Source: Myxococcales bacterium UBA1660
Lineage (GTDB): Bacteria > Myxococcota_A > Polyangia > Polyangiales > Houyiibacteriaceae
Length of the DNA stretch: 64,000 nucleotides
NCBI GenBank assembly: GCA_002320815.1
Contig: DCLA01000083.1
Span: 1-64,000, forward strand
Direction of reading: 5' to 3'
A model generated the notes under the pieces. It worked only from the letters and a program-made list of their open reading frames with translations. It did not search any database and was not told the DNA's origin. The translations under genes were made by a program, and so were the position numbers. This document shows, in pieces, positions 8,273 through 17,222 of the stretch (the first letter of the stretch is position 1; every line of letters starts with the position of its first letter).

Positions 8273-8845
8273 TCAGGCGCCGAGGTGCTCGATCAGGATC
8301 TTGGTCCCCAGCCCGATGAGCACCAGCCCCCCCACGACGTCCAACCGGCTGCCCAGCATCGCGCCGAAGCGTCGCCCCGCGTAGAGCCCCGCCACGCTGA
8401 GCGCCGCGGTGGTGATCCCGATGGTCAAGAGCGTCAGCACGATGGGGGCGTGGAGCATCGGGAGCGTCACCCCGACGGCGAGCGCGTCGATGCTCGTGGC
8501 CACCGCGAGCACCAGCATCAGCCGGAGCCCGAAGGGGTCGGCCTCCTCCTCCTCGTCGTCCTCGTCTTCGTCGCCGCTCCAAGCCTCCCGGAGCATGTTC
8601 GCCCCGATGAGCCCCAACAGCCCGAACGCGATCCAGTGATCCCAGCGCTCCACCACCGACCCGAGCTGCGCCCCGACGATCCAGCCCACGAGCGGCATCA
8701 GGGCCTGGGACCCGCCGAAGAAGAGGGCCACCATCGCGACGTGCCGGAGGCGGATCCGCGGAACGGCGAGCCCGCGCGTCGCGCTCACGGCGGTCGCGTC
8801 CATGGCCAGCCCGATGGAGAGAACGAGGATCGACGCAAACGACAT
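8273..8845 (-). CDS. mntP: Manganese efflux pump MntP family
   Basis: A 190-residue inner-membrane protein of the MntP (DUF204) family, which exports Mn(II) and protects against manganese excess. It has six predicted membrane segments in two three-helix repeats, each repeat carrying the conserved acidic motif: LSIGLAMDATAVS near the N-terminus and AVATSIDALAVG near residue 110. A highly acidic cytoplasmic loop (EDEDDEEEEAD) separates the repeats. The length equals the family norm. The ATG at 8843-8845 fits the N-terminal helix. No yybP-type manganese riboswitch is visible upstream. The gene converges on the LuxR gene with a 7-base gap and starts 49 bases from a divergent unknown gene. Confidence 0.9.
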   Translation of the reverse strand: MSFASILVLSIGLAMDATAVSATRGLAVPRIRLRHVAMVALFFGGSQALMPLVGWIVGAQLGSVVERWDHWIAFGLLGLIGANMLREAWSGDEDEDDEEEEADPFGLRLMLVLAVATSIDALAVGVTLPMLHAPIVLTLLTIGITTAALSVAGLYAGRRFGAMLGSRLDVVGGLVLIGLGTKILIEHLGA

Positions 8846-8894
8846 CGGCGAGCATCCTAGGGCCCGCCCCTCCGATCCGCGAGCCGACGCCCCC

Positions 8895-9719
8895 ATGCCC
8901 GTCATCTTTCGTACCCGCGACTCCCTGCACGTCCACCCGCTCACGGCATCGGTCCACCCGCTCACGTCGGTCGACCCCAAGGAGCACCTCTTTCGGAAGC
9001 TCGGCCACGGCTTCCACGGGACCGCGCCCTTCACCCTCGACCTGGACGCCTCGGACCGCCTCTTCTGGGAGAGACGAGGCGTCGACGCGCTTACCCCGGA
9101 GACCATCGCGCCGCTGACCAAATACCGCTTCCCCCTCCACGAGCTCCGGCGGCTCATCGTGCGGCCCCACTTCCCCGGCTTCGCCATCGAAGTGCGCGGG
9201 CCGGGGGGGTTCTCGGAGAGCTACGCGTTCGAGGAGCCGTCCTTGCCGGAGCTCGTCGCCGGCCCCCCCACCGACGAAGTTCGCGCCTACGAGCGCAGCG
9301 TCGCGGACCTCTGGACGGAGTGGCACCGGGAACGTTGGGGCCGCACCGACTCCGAACGCGGTTGGCTCGATCTCCCCGCCGTGGCCTGGGACCCCGCCGA
9401 GTGGCCCGCCCGCCACGCCGACGCGGTGGGCTATCGCGAGGCCGCGGGCGGCATCCGCATCCTCGCCGAGCGCGACGCCGGCAGCACCTGGGAGCGATTC
9501 GCCCGCGCGCTCCTCCCCGGCGGCCGGCGCTCGCCCGAGCGCGTGGCCATCACCCGCGAAGGGATCTTCGCCGACTTCCGCGGCAGGGTCTTCTGGCTCC
9601 CCCGCGGTCTGCCCCACTGGGAGTCGGCCGACATGCACGTCTTCGGGCGCCACGCCGGCTTCGTCCTCGAGGAGCGCGGCGCCCCCTGCCCGGTGACCCG
9701 CCTGCTCCGCGGCGAGTGA
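8895..9719 (+). CDS. Hypothetical protein
   Basis: A 274-residue protein I do not recognise. It has no signal peptide, membrane segment or clear catalytic motif and is rich in Trp, Arg and Glu (for example DLWTEWHRERWG), which suggests a soluble cytoplasmic protein. I chose the ATG at 8895, which begins MPVIFRTRDS; an in-frame start at 8802 would overlap the mntP start region. Codon use looks like that of its neighbours. It is divergent from mntP and convergent with the L,D-transpeptidase. Confidence 0.65.
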   Translation: MPVIFRTRDSLHVHPLTASVHPLTSVDPKEHLFRKLGHGFHGTAPFTLDLDASDRLFWERRGVDALTPETIAPLTKYRFPLHELRRLIVRPHFPGFAIEVRGPGGFSESYAFEEPSLPELVAGPPTDEVRAYERSVADLWTEWHRERWGRTDSERGWLDLPAVAWDPAEWPARHADAVGYREAAGGIRILAERDAGSTWERFARALLPGGRRSPERVAITREGIFADFRGRVFWLPRGLPHWESADMHVFGRHAGFVLEERGAPCPVTRLLRGE

Positions 9720-9762
9720 CGGCGGAGCGGGGGCTTCCCAGTCCGACTGCCCGCCGCCCGCT

Positions 9763-9784
9763 GCCCGACTGCCCGCTGTCGGGC
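9763..9784. terminator. Hairpin between convergent genes
   Basis: An inverted repeat GCCCGAC-N8-GTCGGGC lies in a C-rich stretch that repeats CTGCCCGACTGCCC twice (about 9761-9774 and 9791-9804). It is placed between two convergent genes and could stop transcription from either side, but there is no T-run. Confidence 0.35.
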
Positions 9785-9819
9785 TGGCCCCTGCCCGACT
9801 GCCCCCAGACCGGCCGCGC

Positions 9820-11712
9820 CTACTCCGGCCGCACCGGGTGGGCCCGCAGGTCCGGGGTCCGGCGCCGGCCGATGATGCGCCCCTCGAGGACCTCCACCTC
9901 CACCGGCGGCGTGAGCTCGTAGGCGTAGCCCCGGCTCCGGATGCGGAAGGTGACCGGACCGTTGGCGGTGCGCAGCTCCCGCGAGTGGCGCACCAGGAGC
10001 GAGCCTCGACGCACGTGGCGCCGGTGGGCCAGGAGGAACCCCGCCGTGCGGACCGCCAGGTGGTTGTGCAGGCGATGGCACCCGTGGCTCGAGCCGGTGA
10101 GGATGGAGCGGTAGGCCACCGACCCGTGGGTGCGCACGCCCTCGTCGACGAACACCGGGTCGCCGGCGCCCATCGGGTTCTCCTCGCGGCGGTGGTGGAT
10201 CATCATCGCCAAGCCGTAGGCGCTCCGGTACCCGGGGCCGAAGAGGGTCGTGTTGGGCACCACCCGATCGCGGCCGACGTGGCGCACCAGGTCGTTGACC
10301 GGGGTGTTGCCCGGCGGGATCCAGGCGGGCGCGGCCACCACGTCGCGCCAGACCCGCGGCCCGACCGGCGACTCCTTGTACTTGAGCGCGACGCCCCCGC
10401 GGACGGTCTCGCGCATCCAGCCGCCGATGGTCGTGGGCCACTGCACCAAGGCCACCTCGTCGTTGCCCTGACCGGCGATGAGGGTGACGATCGGATGGCG
10501 CTCCACCTCCGCGCGCGCGCCGCGCACCTCCCGGGGGAGCTCGTAGTCCACGTCGCCCCGGTCCACCTCGACCCGCAGCGGCACGTGGGCCGAGTGGTAG
10601 GCGGGCACCGCCGGCAGCGCGACGGCCACCTGCTCCGGGAGCCCCTCGGCGGCGAAGGTCGTGAAGGCCTCCGGTGAGGTCCACCCCAGGGCCTCGGCCG
10701 CCGCTTCGGTCGCCGGGGAGATCCAGTCCGGCGCGCCGTTGGGGCGCGCCTCGTGGCCCGCGGTGTCCCGCAGCTCCGGCGCGTCCACCACGCGGCCCAG
10801 GATGGTGCCCCAGGCGTGCGCCGCGGACCCGTCCTCGATCACCCCGGTGGCGTCGACCACGCGCTCCCGCAGGGCGCGCAGCACGGCGCGGAAGTCGCGC
10901 TCGCGGCTGTCCAGGCGCATGGCCGCCAGGGTCGTCGCTTCCAGGGACCCGGCCGCGTAGAGCATCGCCCGCCGCTGCCACTGGGCGAGCGCGTCGCTGG
11001 TGGACTCGTCCAACACGCCGTCGACCGCGGCGGCGGGGAGGAGCCCATCGCAGCGCAGGTGCGCCTGGACCGCGCGCATCGTCTCCACCCGCCGGCGGTC
11101 CTTCACGAACTGCGCGAAGACCCGGTCTCGCTCGGTCACGCCCTCGAGCGCGTCCAAGGTGCCCAGCCCCAGCCGCTCGCGCTCGGCCTCGAAGCGCGGC
11201 AGCTCCCGGTCGTAGGCGCGCACCCGCTGGCGCTCCGCGGCGACGTCGACGGTGGTGTACTTGATGTCGTAGGGCAGCTCGTGGAGCTGGGCCGGGTCGA
11301 TGGCCCCGTGGCACTCGTGGACCTCGTCGTTCCCCAGGCGAGCGGCCAGGACCCGGAAGGTGGGGAAGATCCCGAAGACCTCCAGGAAGCGCTCGGGCTC
11401 CACGTCCTCGGGGAGCTGGTCCAGCCGCTCGTCGGCCAGGGCCACGTAGGTGCCGCGGTAGGGCGGGGTCCCCAGCTCGCCGAGCTCCGGGGCCGGTGTG
11501 AAGATCCGCGGCGCGAAGTCGTCGCGCAGGTCGATGGTGGTGAGCGCCTCGGGAGCTTCGGCGACGGCCTCCTCGGGGACCTCGCGCACCACCTCGCCCG
11601 CCTCGTAGACGGGCACCACCGGCACCTCGGGCTCGGGTTCGGGCGGCGGCGGCGGGCGCTCCTCCGAACCGCAGGCGAACACCAGCACCATCAGAGCGAC
11701 CCCGCGCGTCAT
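9820..11712 (-). CDS. L,D-transpeptidase (YkuD) lipoprotein
   Basis: A 630-residue lipoprotein (lipobox LVFAC in the first 15 residues, then a Pro/Glu-rich linker). The C-terminal domain has the YkuD signature SSHGCHRLHN, with the catalytic cysteine near residue 545 and an upstream conserved histidine (RTHGSVAYRS). L,D-transpeptidases cut the D-Ala-containing tetrapeptide stem and form 3-3 peptidoglycan crosslinks or attach proteins to the wall. A peptidoglycan-binding-like repeat may sit near 215-260 (VDGVLDESTSDALAQWQRR). The large size and lipidation resemble LdtD/YcbB-type enzymes. It starts 58 bases from the divergent membrane protein. Confidence 0.85.
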   Translation of the reverse strand: MTRGVALMVLVFACGSEERPPPPPEPEPEVPVVPVYEAGEVVREVPEEAVAEAPEALTTIDLRDDFAPRIFTPAPELGELGTPPYRGTYVALADERLDQLPEDVEPERFLEVFGIFPTFRVLAARLGNDEVHECHGAIDPAQLHELPYDIKYTTVDVAAERQRVRAYDRELPRFEAERERLGLGTLDALEGVTERDRVFAQFVKDRRRVETMRAVQAHLRCDGLLPAAAVDGVLDESTSDALAQWQRRAMLYAAGSLEATTLAAMRLDSRERDFRAVLRALRERVVDATGVIEDGSAAHAWGTILGRVVDAPELRDTAGHEARPNGAPDWISPATEAAAEALGWTSPEAFTTFAAEGLPEQVAVALPAVPAYHSAHVPLRVEVDRGDVDYELPREVRGARAEVERHPIVTLIAGQGNDEVALVQWPTTIGGWMRETVRGGVALKYKESPVGPRVWRDVVAAPAWIPPGNTPVNDLVRHVGRDRVVPNTTLFGPGYRSAYGLAMMIHHRREENPMGAGDPVFVDEGVRTHGSVAYRSILTGSSHGCHRLHNHLAVRTAGFLLAHRRHVRRGSLLVRHSRELRTANGPVTFRIRSRGYAYELTPPVEVEVLEGRIIGRRRTPDLRAHPVRPE

Positions 11713-11770
11713 GGCTCATCGTCGCCGTGAACCCCGGGGACCGCAACGGCGCGTATGCTCTCGCCCTCGC

Positions 11771-12970
11771 GTGAACCTCGCCATCGCCCTCGTCACCGCC
11801 GTCACGGCGGTCCTGCTCTTCTCCCCCCGGGTCCACGGCTCCCCCACCTGGCGGGCGACCGTCACCCCGTTGGCGTCGATCATCGGCAGCGGCTTCCTGA
11901 TCATCGGGCCCATCCTGATCGGCCGCTGGGGCGACCTCGCGCCGGTAGCGATGCTCGCCCTCTGCGCCTTCGCCTTCGCGCTCGGCGCAGCCATCCGCTC
12001 CAACATCGTGCACGTCGAGGCGGCCCAGGCGGCGGAGACGCTCCCGCGCGGCGCGGCGCTCCTGGAGCGGGCCTCGGATTGGGCGCTGGGCTTCGCCTAC
12101 GTGATCAGCGTCACCTACTACTTGAACCTCTTCGGCGCGTTCCTGGTGGAGGAGATCGGCGGCGTCGACGAGACGCTCCCGCGGATCGCCTGCACCGCGA
12201 CCCTGACCTTCATCGGGCTCTTCGGCTTCGCCCGCGGGCTGGCGGCCCTGGAGAAGCTGGAGGTGGGCGCGGTGGGGGTGAAGCTGGCCATCATCGCCGG
12301 GCTCCTCGCGGGCATGGCGCTGCACGCGGTGAACGAAGCCCGAGCGGGGACCCTCCCCTCGACGCCGGCGGACCCCGGCTCGGCATGGGAGCAGCTCGCG
12401 GTGCTCGCCGGGCTCATCGTGACGGTGCAGGGCTTCGAGACCTCCCGCTACCTCGGCAGTCAGTACGACGCGGCGACCCGGGTGCGGACCATGCGGCACG
12501 CGCAGCTCCTGTCCGGGGGGATCTACCTCGTCTACACCTTCCTGGTCGGGGTGGCGATGCCGGTGGACTCCGTCGAAGGTCACGGCGAGACGGCGATCAT
12601 CGAGATGAGCCGCGCCGTGGCCCCAATCCTACCCGGGCTCCTGGTGGTGGCCGCGCTCGCCTCCCAGTTCAGCGCGGCGGTGGCGGACACCAACGGCGGC
12701 GGCGGGCTCTTCGAGGAGCTCTCCGGCGGGCGCCTCCGCGCGAAGTGGGCCTTCCTCCTCATGGCCGGCGCCGGCGTCGCGCTCACCTGGGCCGCCGACG
12801 TCTTCCAGATCATCGCCCTCGCCTCCCGCGCGTTCGCCGCCTACTACGCGCTCCAGTGCGCGGTCGCCGCTCGCGTCGCCGGCCGCCGCCGGCCGCTGCC
12901 CGCGCTGGCCTTCGCGGTCCTGGCCCTCGCCTGCCTCGGCGCCGCCGTCTTCGGGATCCCCGCCGAGTAG
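11771..12970 (+). CDS. Polytopic membrane protein, permease-like
   Basis: A 399-residue integral membrane protein with about 10-11 hydrophobic segments spread over its whole length. An unwound-looking segment near the N-terminus (IIGSGFLIIGPILIG) and the overall hydrophobicity resemble APC-superfamily transporters, but I cannot name a substrate. The GTG at 11771 starts right before the first membrane helix (VNLAIALVTAVTAVLL); an upstream in-frame start would add an Arg-rich non-membrane leader and overlap the divergent gene start. Confidence 0.65.
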   Translation: MNLAIALVTAVTAVLLFSPRVHGSPTWRATVTPLASIIGSGFLIIGPILIGRWGDLAPVAMLALCAFAFALGAAIRSNIVHVEAAQAAETLPRGAALLERASDWALGFAYVISVTYYLNLFGAFLVEEIGGVDETLPRIACTATLTFIGLFGFARGLAALEKLEVGAVGVKLAIIAGLLAGMALHAVNEARAGTLPSTPADPGSAWEQLAVLAGLIVTVQGFETSRYLGSQYDAATRVRTMRHAQLLSGGIYLVYTFLVGVAMPVDSVEGHGETAIIEMSRAVAPILPGLLVVAALASQFSAAVADTNGGGGLFEELSGGRLRAKWAFLLMAGAGVALTWAADVFQIIALASRAFAAYYALQCAVAARVAGRRRPLPALAFAVLALACLGAAVFGIPAE

Positions 12971-12980
12971 CGCCGGGAGC

Positions 12981-13463
12981 TCAGAGGCCGGGGAAGCCCT
13001 GGCCGCCCAGCTCGATGCCCTGGACGTAATAGATGCCGCCGGAGCTCACCATGGTCACCCGCACCCCGACGGGTCCCTGGGGGGTGGCGAGCATCCCGCC
13101 GAACGAGTGCACGCCGTTGTTCAGGTTGAACTGGGTGAAGGTCACCGCGGTGTGCTGGGTCAGCGGCGGCATCGTCGCCAGATCCGCTTCGAAGGCCGCC
13201 TGGTCGTGGCCGGCGCGGTACGCCGGGCTCATGCGCGCATAGGCCGTGGCGTGATCACCGGTGCGCAGCTCGAGTAGGAAGGCCTCGGCGTCGTCACTGC
13301 CGCTGGTGACGCTCTTGCACATCATGAAGATGCCCCCGAAGCAGAGCCCCAGGAGCAAGAAGGCCACCGCGCACCCGATGCCCAGGATCTTCGGCCAGTT
13401 GGGGCCGCTCTTGGGCTCGGGGGTCGCGTCGGAGGGGGCGGGAAACGCGTGGGGCGCCTGCAT
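12981..13463 (-). CDS. Membrane-anchored small protein of unknown function
   Basis: A 160-residue protein with a Pro/Ser-rich N-terminal 24 residues, one membrane helix (about 28-50, GIGCAVAFLLLGLCFGG) and an extracytoplasmic domain of about 110 residues. The domain starts with DDAEAFLLELRTGDHATAYARMSPAY, a pattern seen in NTF2-like/DUF4878 extracytoplasmic domains that follow a single helix. The family call is tentative. The ATG is at 13461-13463. It ends 10 bases from the permease-like gene on the other strand and lies 46 bases beyond the acylase gene in the same direction. Confidence 0.7.
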   Translation of the reverse strand: MQAPHAFPAPSDATPEPKSGPNWPKILGIGCAVAFLLLGLCFGGIFMMCKSVTSGSDDAEAFLLELRTGDHATAYARMSPAYRAGHDQAAFEADLATMPPLTQHTAVTFTQFNLNNGVHSFGGMLATPQGPVGVRVTMVSSGGIYYVQGIELGGQGFPGL

Positions 13464-13509
13464 GGGTTGGCACCCTAGCGGAGAATCCCGCGCCGTTGGG
13501 CTTCGAGTG

Positions 13510-16500
13510 TCAGGGCGTGAAGACCTCGCGGCTGACCGCGCCCTCGGCGACCTGCTCCGGCGAGAAGCGCAGGGGCACCGTCTCGTTGGCCAGCCAGTTC
13601 CGCGCGCGGTCGTCGAAGTGCGCGGACTCCGGGTCCCCGCTCTGACCGCCCGGCAGCGTGTTGTAGCCCTCCACGCCATCCGGCCCGAGGGCGACCACGG
13701 TGCGCATCACCGGACCGTTGCGGTGCGTGAAGCGGGTCCCGCTGAAGCCGGGGTTGGCGGCGTCGACGTCGTACTGATCGCCCGGCCGCGGGAACCACTG
13801 GAGCGCCGCCCGGGGGTCGTCCTCGGTGAGGCCGTCGGCCAGGGGGAGTCGCTCGGTGGTGATGTTGAAGTCGCGGAAGACCGTGGCCACGAGCGGGTCG
13901 TCCCCGACGAAGTCGCCCAGGAGCGACTCGAAGCGGACCTGGTGGCGGAGGCCCCAAAGCCAGGCGCTCATGTCGTCGGTGCCGAAGCCGCCGTTCTGCC
14001 CGTCCTCGTCGGTCGGGCCCGAGAGGAAGGCCAGGGTCTCCGCCAGCGCGCGCACGCCGATCTCCTGGCTGCTCTCCACCACGTCCGTGGTGCGGATGTC
14101 GTCGAAGAAGACCGACTCGCCCGTCACCGGGTCGTGGGAGGGCAGCGCCGCGTCGCCGCGGTGCTCGTAGAGCTGCATGAACGAGCGGAGCTCCCAGTTG
14201 CCGCCGGGGTTCACCGAGCCGTCGATGCCCTCGTCGCTCCAGACGCCCTGGAGCATGCGGGGCATCCACGCGGCGAAGATCATGGTGGCCACCGATTGGC
14301 GGCGCGTGTCCTCGGTGCTCGTGGAGCAGAAGGTGTCGACCCCCGAGGGCGTCGGGTAGTCGTCCGCGCGCCAGGCCTCCATGCGGGTCGCGACCTCGTC
14401 GAAGGCGGCCTGGTTCGCGGTGTAGAGGGCGGCCATGCGCTCCTCCGGGGACCCCGCGGTCGGGCTGCCCGACGCCGCCGTCCGCGCGGCCTCGATGACC
14501 TCGAGGAGCAGCGGCACCAGGTCCTCGCCGATGTTGCTGTGGTGATCACCCTGAATCGACTGCATGGCGGCGATGTCCGCGCCCCCGGCGTCGATGGCGC
14601 TCTCCAGGCGACCGGCGATCCGCGAGGCGCGGTAGCCGACGTCCCAGGGGCCTCCGATGTAGTAGGGGTCGTTCCAGGGATCGTCGTCGAGGGTGATCGC
14701 CCCCGGGTCGTTGTTGGCGTTGACCACGTACTGCCGCGCGGGGTTCACCGCCTGCGGCCACTGGTCGAAGGGCACCGCGCACGCCGTGTCGGCGCCGGCG
14801 GCGGCGGCTTCCTCGTCGACGCGCCCCTCGGCGTCGAGCGGGATGTGCCACGCCGGGTAGGTGGTGCCGTCGATGAGGAGCGAGGGGTCCGCGCCCTCCA
14901 CGAAGCGCCCGCTGGCGTCCCGCGGCAGGTAGGTGCGGCAGGGCATCGCGTGGTAGCCGGTGTAGAGCACGTTGCCCTCCCGGTCGGCCGCCGAGAAGTT
15001 CAGCCCGAACCCGATGACGTGGCGCATCGCCTGCCGGAAATCCTCGACGGTGTCCGAGCGCTCGAAGCCCATCACCGCGCGGAGCAGGTTCCCGCCGTCC
15101 AGCGGCACGTAGTAGAAGCTCATCGCCGAGACGACGCCGTCGTCGTCCTGATCCCCGGGGACGATCCAGTCGCCCATCATGTTGACCAGGGTCTCCCCGG
15201 GCGCGAGCACCTCGTCCTCGGTGGCCACGCGGCCTTCGATCGAGGTGATCAGGCGGCCGTCGAAGGTCGTCCAGCGGGGCAGGTCCAAGGTGCGCCCCAC
15301 GCTCTCGAGCACCGCGATGTCGGCGACCTCGTAGGTCTCGTCGACCCGGGTCAGTGGCCGCTCCTCGCCGCCGAAGACGGAGGCCACCGGCGCGCCGTCC
15401 TCGTCGAGGACGATCTGCTCCGAGTACCAGTCGGTCACGTCGGTGACGAAGTTGGTGCCGCCCCAGGCCACCCGACCGTTGGTGCCGGTGGCGATGCCCG
15501 GCGCGCCGATGAGCGAGACACCGGTCACCGTCGTCGGCTCGGCGTCGCCCATCAGCGCGGTGTCCAAGCCGTACTCCCACATGAGCGAGGGGATCGAGAG
15601 CTGCAGGTGTCCGTCGCCGGAGAGGAGCGCGCGGCCGTCGCCGGTCGCCGAGCCCATCACCGCCCACACGTTCGAGCCCCAGCCCTCGAGGTCGGCCGGG
15701 TGCAAGCGCGCGTGATGCTCGCCGAGGCGCGCGATGAGCCGGTCGAGGGCGCTCCCCTCGACGCGCATCTGGGGCCGGTGGGGCTCACCGCCCGCGCCCG
15801 GCAGGATGATCGGCCGGCGCGTGGTGACCGCGCCGTCCACGCCCCACCCGTTCGCCGACGCGGTCGGTCGGATCGGCGCCCAGCGATCGACGATGTCCAT
15901 CAGCCCGGCCATGCGCAGCTCGCGCTGCGGCGCGTCGGGGAAGTGCTCGTCGATCCGCGCCAGCGCGCGGGCCCGGCTGGGGCCCTTGGTCTCGAAGCCG
16001 GTCTGGAAGGTCATGGTGGCGGCCAGGGCCATCACGTCCCGGCGCGTCCACTCCCGCATGAGCTGATGCGGTGCGCTGGCGCCCAGGAGCGGGGCCACGA
16101 TGATGTACTCCCGCGGCGCCACCGCCTGGCGCGCCCGGACGGCCGCCACGTAGGCGTTGATGCCCTCGGCGAAGGCGTCGACCTGCGCGGCCTCTTCGGC
16201 CGTGAGCGAGTCGGTGTAGACCTGCGTGAGCTGGTCCGCACCGGTCATCCGGTTCTCCAGATCGCTCGCCAACCCCACGTCGCCGAGGAGCGCGCTGACC
16301 AGGCCCTGGGAGAGCCGGGAGACCATGTCGAGCTGGAAGTAGCGGTCCTTGGCGATGACGAAGCCCAGGACCCGCCGCGCGTCCAGATCGTTCTCCGCGT
16401 ACACGTGGGGCACCGACTGTTCGGTGCGGACCACGTGGGCCGCCGCGCTCAGCCCGGGGATCGCGAACTGCCCGTCGAGGGGCACCGCCTCGAAGAGCTC

Positions 16501-16659
16501 GGGCGGGTCCGGCGGCGGCTCGGCCGCGTCCATGCCCATATCGGATCCCATGTCCGGGTCGGGCGAAGGTCCATCGTCGTCGCCGCAGGCGAACACGAAC
16601 GTGAGAGCACACGCGGCCATCAGCCGCCAATCCAAGCGAACACCCATGGGGCGCAGCAT
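13510..16659 (-). CDS. Penicillin acylase family lipoprotein (Ntn hydrolase)
   Basis: A 1049-residue member of the penicillin amidase/acyl-homoserine-lactone acylase family. The lipobox FVFAC near residue 26 and a long Asp/Pro-rich linker mark it as an exported lipoprotein. Precursors of this family cut themselves before a Ser or Cys that becomes the N-terminal nucleophile; here the matching site is GWG/SNVWAVMGSATG (Ser near 329), followed by LLSGDGHLQLS as in known acylases. The alpha part contains the family-like VRTEQSVPHVYAEND. Possible substrates are beta-lactams, acyl-homoserine lactones or peptides. The start may be ATG 16659 (GGGGGGACC just upstream) or ATG 16647. It is larger than the usual 750-850 residues. 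Confidence 0.85.
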   Translation of the reverse strand: MLRPMGVRLDWRLMAACALTFVFACGDDDGPSPDPDMGSDMGMDAAEPPPDPPELFEAVPLDGQFAIPGLSAAAHVVRTEQSVPHVYAENDLDARRVLGFVIAKDRYFQLDMVSRLSQGLVSALLGDVGLASDLENRMTGADQLTQVYTDSLTAEEAAQVDAFAEGINAYVAAVRARQAVAPREYIIVAPLLGASAPHQLMREWTRRDVMALAATMTFQTGFETKGPSRARALARIDEHFPDAPQRELRMAGLMDIVDRWAPIRPTASANGWGVDGAVTTRRPIILPGAGGEPHRPQMRVEGSALDRLIARLGEHHARLHPADLEGWGSNVWAVMGSATGDGRALLSGDGHLQLSIPSLMWEYGLDTALMGDAEPTTVTGVSLIGAPGIATGTNGRVAWGGTNFVTDVTDWYSEQIVLDEDGAPVASVFGGEERPLTRVDETYEVADIAVLESVGRTLDLPRWTTFDGRLITSIEGRVATEDEVLAPGETLVNMMGDWIVPGDQDDDGVVSAMSFYYVPLDGGNLLRAVMGFERSDTVEDFRQAMRHVIGFGLNFSAADREGNVLYTGYHAMPCRTYLPRDASGRFVEGADPSLLIDGTTYPAWHIPLDAEGRVDEEAAAAGADTACAVPFDQWPQAVNPARQYVVNANNDPGAITLDDDPWNDPYYIGGPWDVGYRASRIAGRLESAIDAGGADIAAMQSIQGDHHSNIGEDLVPLLLEVIEAARTAASGSPTAGSPEERMAALYTANQAAFDEVATRMEAWRADDYPTPSGVDTFCSTSTEDTRRQSVATMIFAAWMPRMLQGVWSDEGIDGSVNPGGNWELRSFMQLYEHRGDAALPSHDPVTGESVFFDDIRTTDVVESSQEIGVRALAETLAFLSGPTDEDGQNGGFGTDDMSAWLWGLRHQVRFESLLGDFVGDDPLVATVFRDFNITTERLPLADGLTEDDPRAALQWFPRPGDQYDVDAANPGFSGTRFTHRNGPVMRTVVALGPDGVEGYNTLPGGQSGDPESAHFDDRARNWLANETVPLRFSPEQVAEGAVSREVFTP

Positions 16660-16792
16660 AGCCGGTCCCCCCGTCGGGTCCCGTCCACGACCTCTCACGA
16701 CGTGCGGGGGTGGGACCTTCGTACCGGCGGGTCGACCCCGACCGCCGCGGTGCCATTTCATGGGGGGAAACTTTGGGGAAAACGACCATTCC

Positions 16793-16809
16793 GCCCCCGT
16801 AACGGGGGC
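16793..16809. promoter_or_regulatory. GC-rich perfect inverted repeat in a divergent promoter region
   Basis: GCCCCCGT-A-ACGGGGGC lies in the 188-base region between the divergent acylase and zinc-ribbon genes, about 40 bases before the latter. It may be an operator or an mRNA hairpin. No family consensus is recognised. Confidence 0.3.
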
Positions 16810-16847
16810 TTGGCCCCTTCGCCGATGAGCCCAAACCTGAACAACGC

Positions 16848-17198
16848 ATGATGTCGTGTCCCCATTGCGGATCTCCGATGCGCCCCCTCTTCATCACCGT
16901 CGCCTGTGACCGCTGCGACGGCCCGAGCGAGCGTGACTGGTGCGGTTATGTGGTCTGGCGGAAGCGGCCCTCCGGGAGCCAGGAGTACGTCTTCCGGACC
17001 CGCGCCGACGCCGACCGCTGGAAGCGGGCCAACGGGCTCGAGGACTTCGACGTGCGGATGGTCTACACCGACGCCTCGATCAACTGGCGCGAGAGCCAGG
17101 GCACGCTCCAGGACATCGTCTTCGCCGACCGGCTCTTCGAGATCTACCACGACGTCCGCTACCGACCGGCCGTCAACCGCGCGCACCTCGCCGCCTGA
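16848..17198 (+). CDS. Small zinc-ribbon-like protein of unknown function
   Basis: A 116-residue protein that begins with a zinc ribbon: C4-x2-C7 and C20-x2-C23 (CPHCGS ... CDRCD). The rest is a compact alpha/beta-looking region with WCGYVVWRK and a RTRADADRWKRANGL segment. No membrane helix is present. A conserved hypothetical of this form seems plausible for Myxococcota, but I do not recognise a named family. It lies 24 bases upstream of the metallophosphoesterase in the same direction and may be cotranscribed with it. Confidence 0.7.
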   Translation: MMSCPHCGSPMRPLFITVACDRCDGPSERDWCGYVVWRKRPSGSQEYVFRTRADADRWKRANGLEDFDVRMVYTDASINWRESQGTLQDIVFADRLFEIYHDVRYRPAVNRAHLAA

Positions 17199-17222
17199 GC
17201 GCGACCGCCTCGCCCGATCGGG

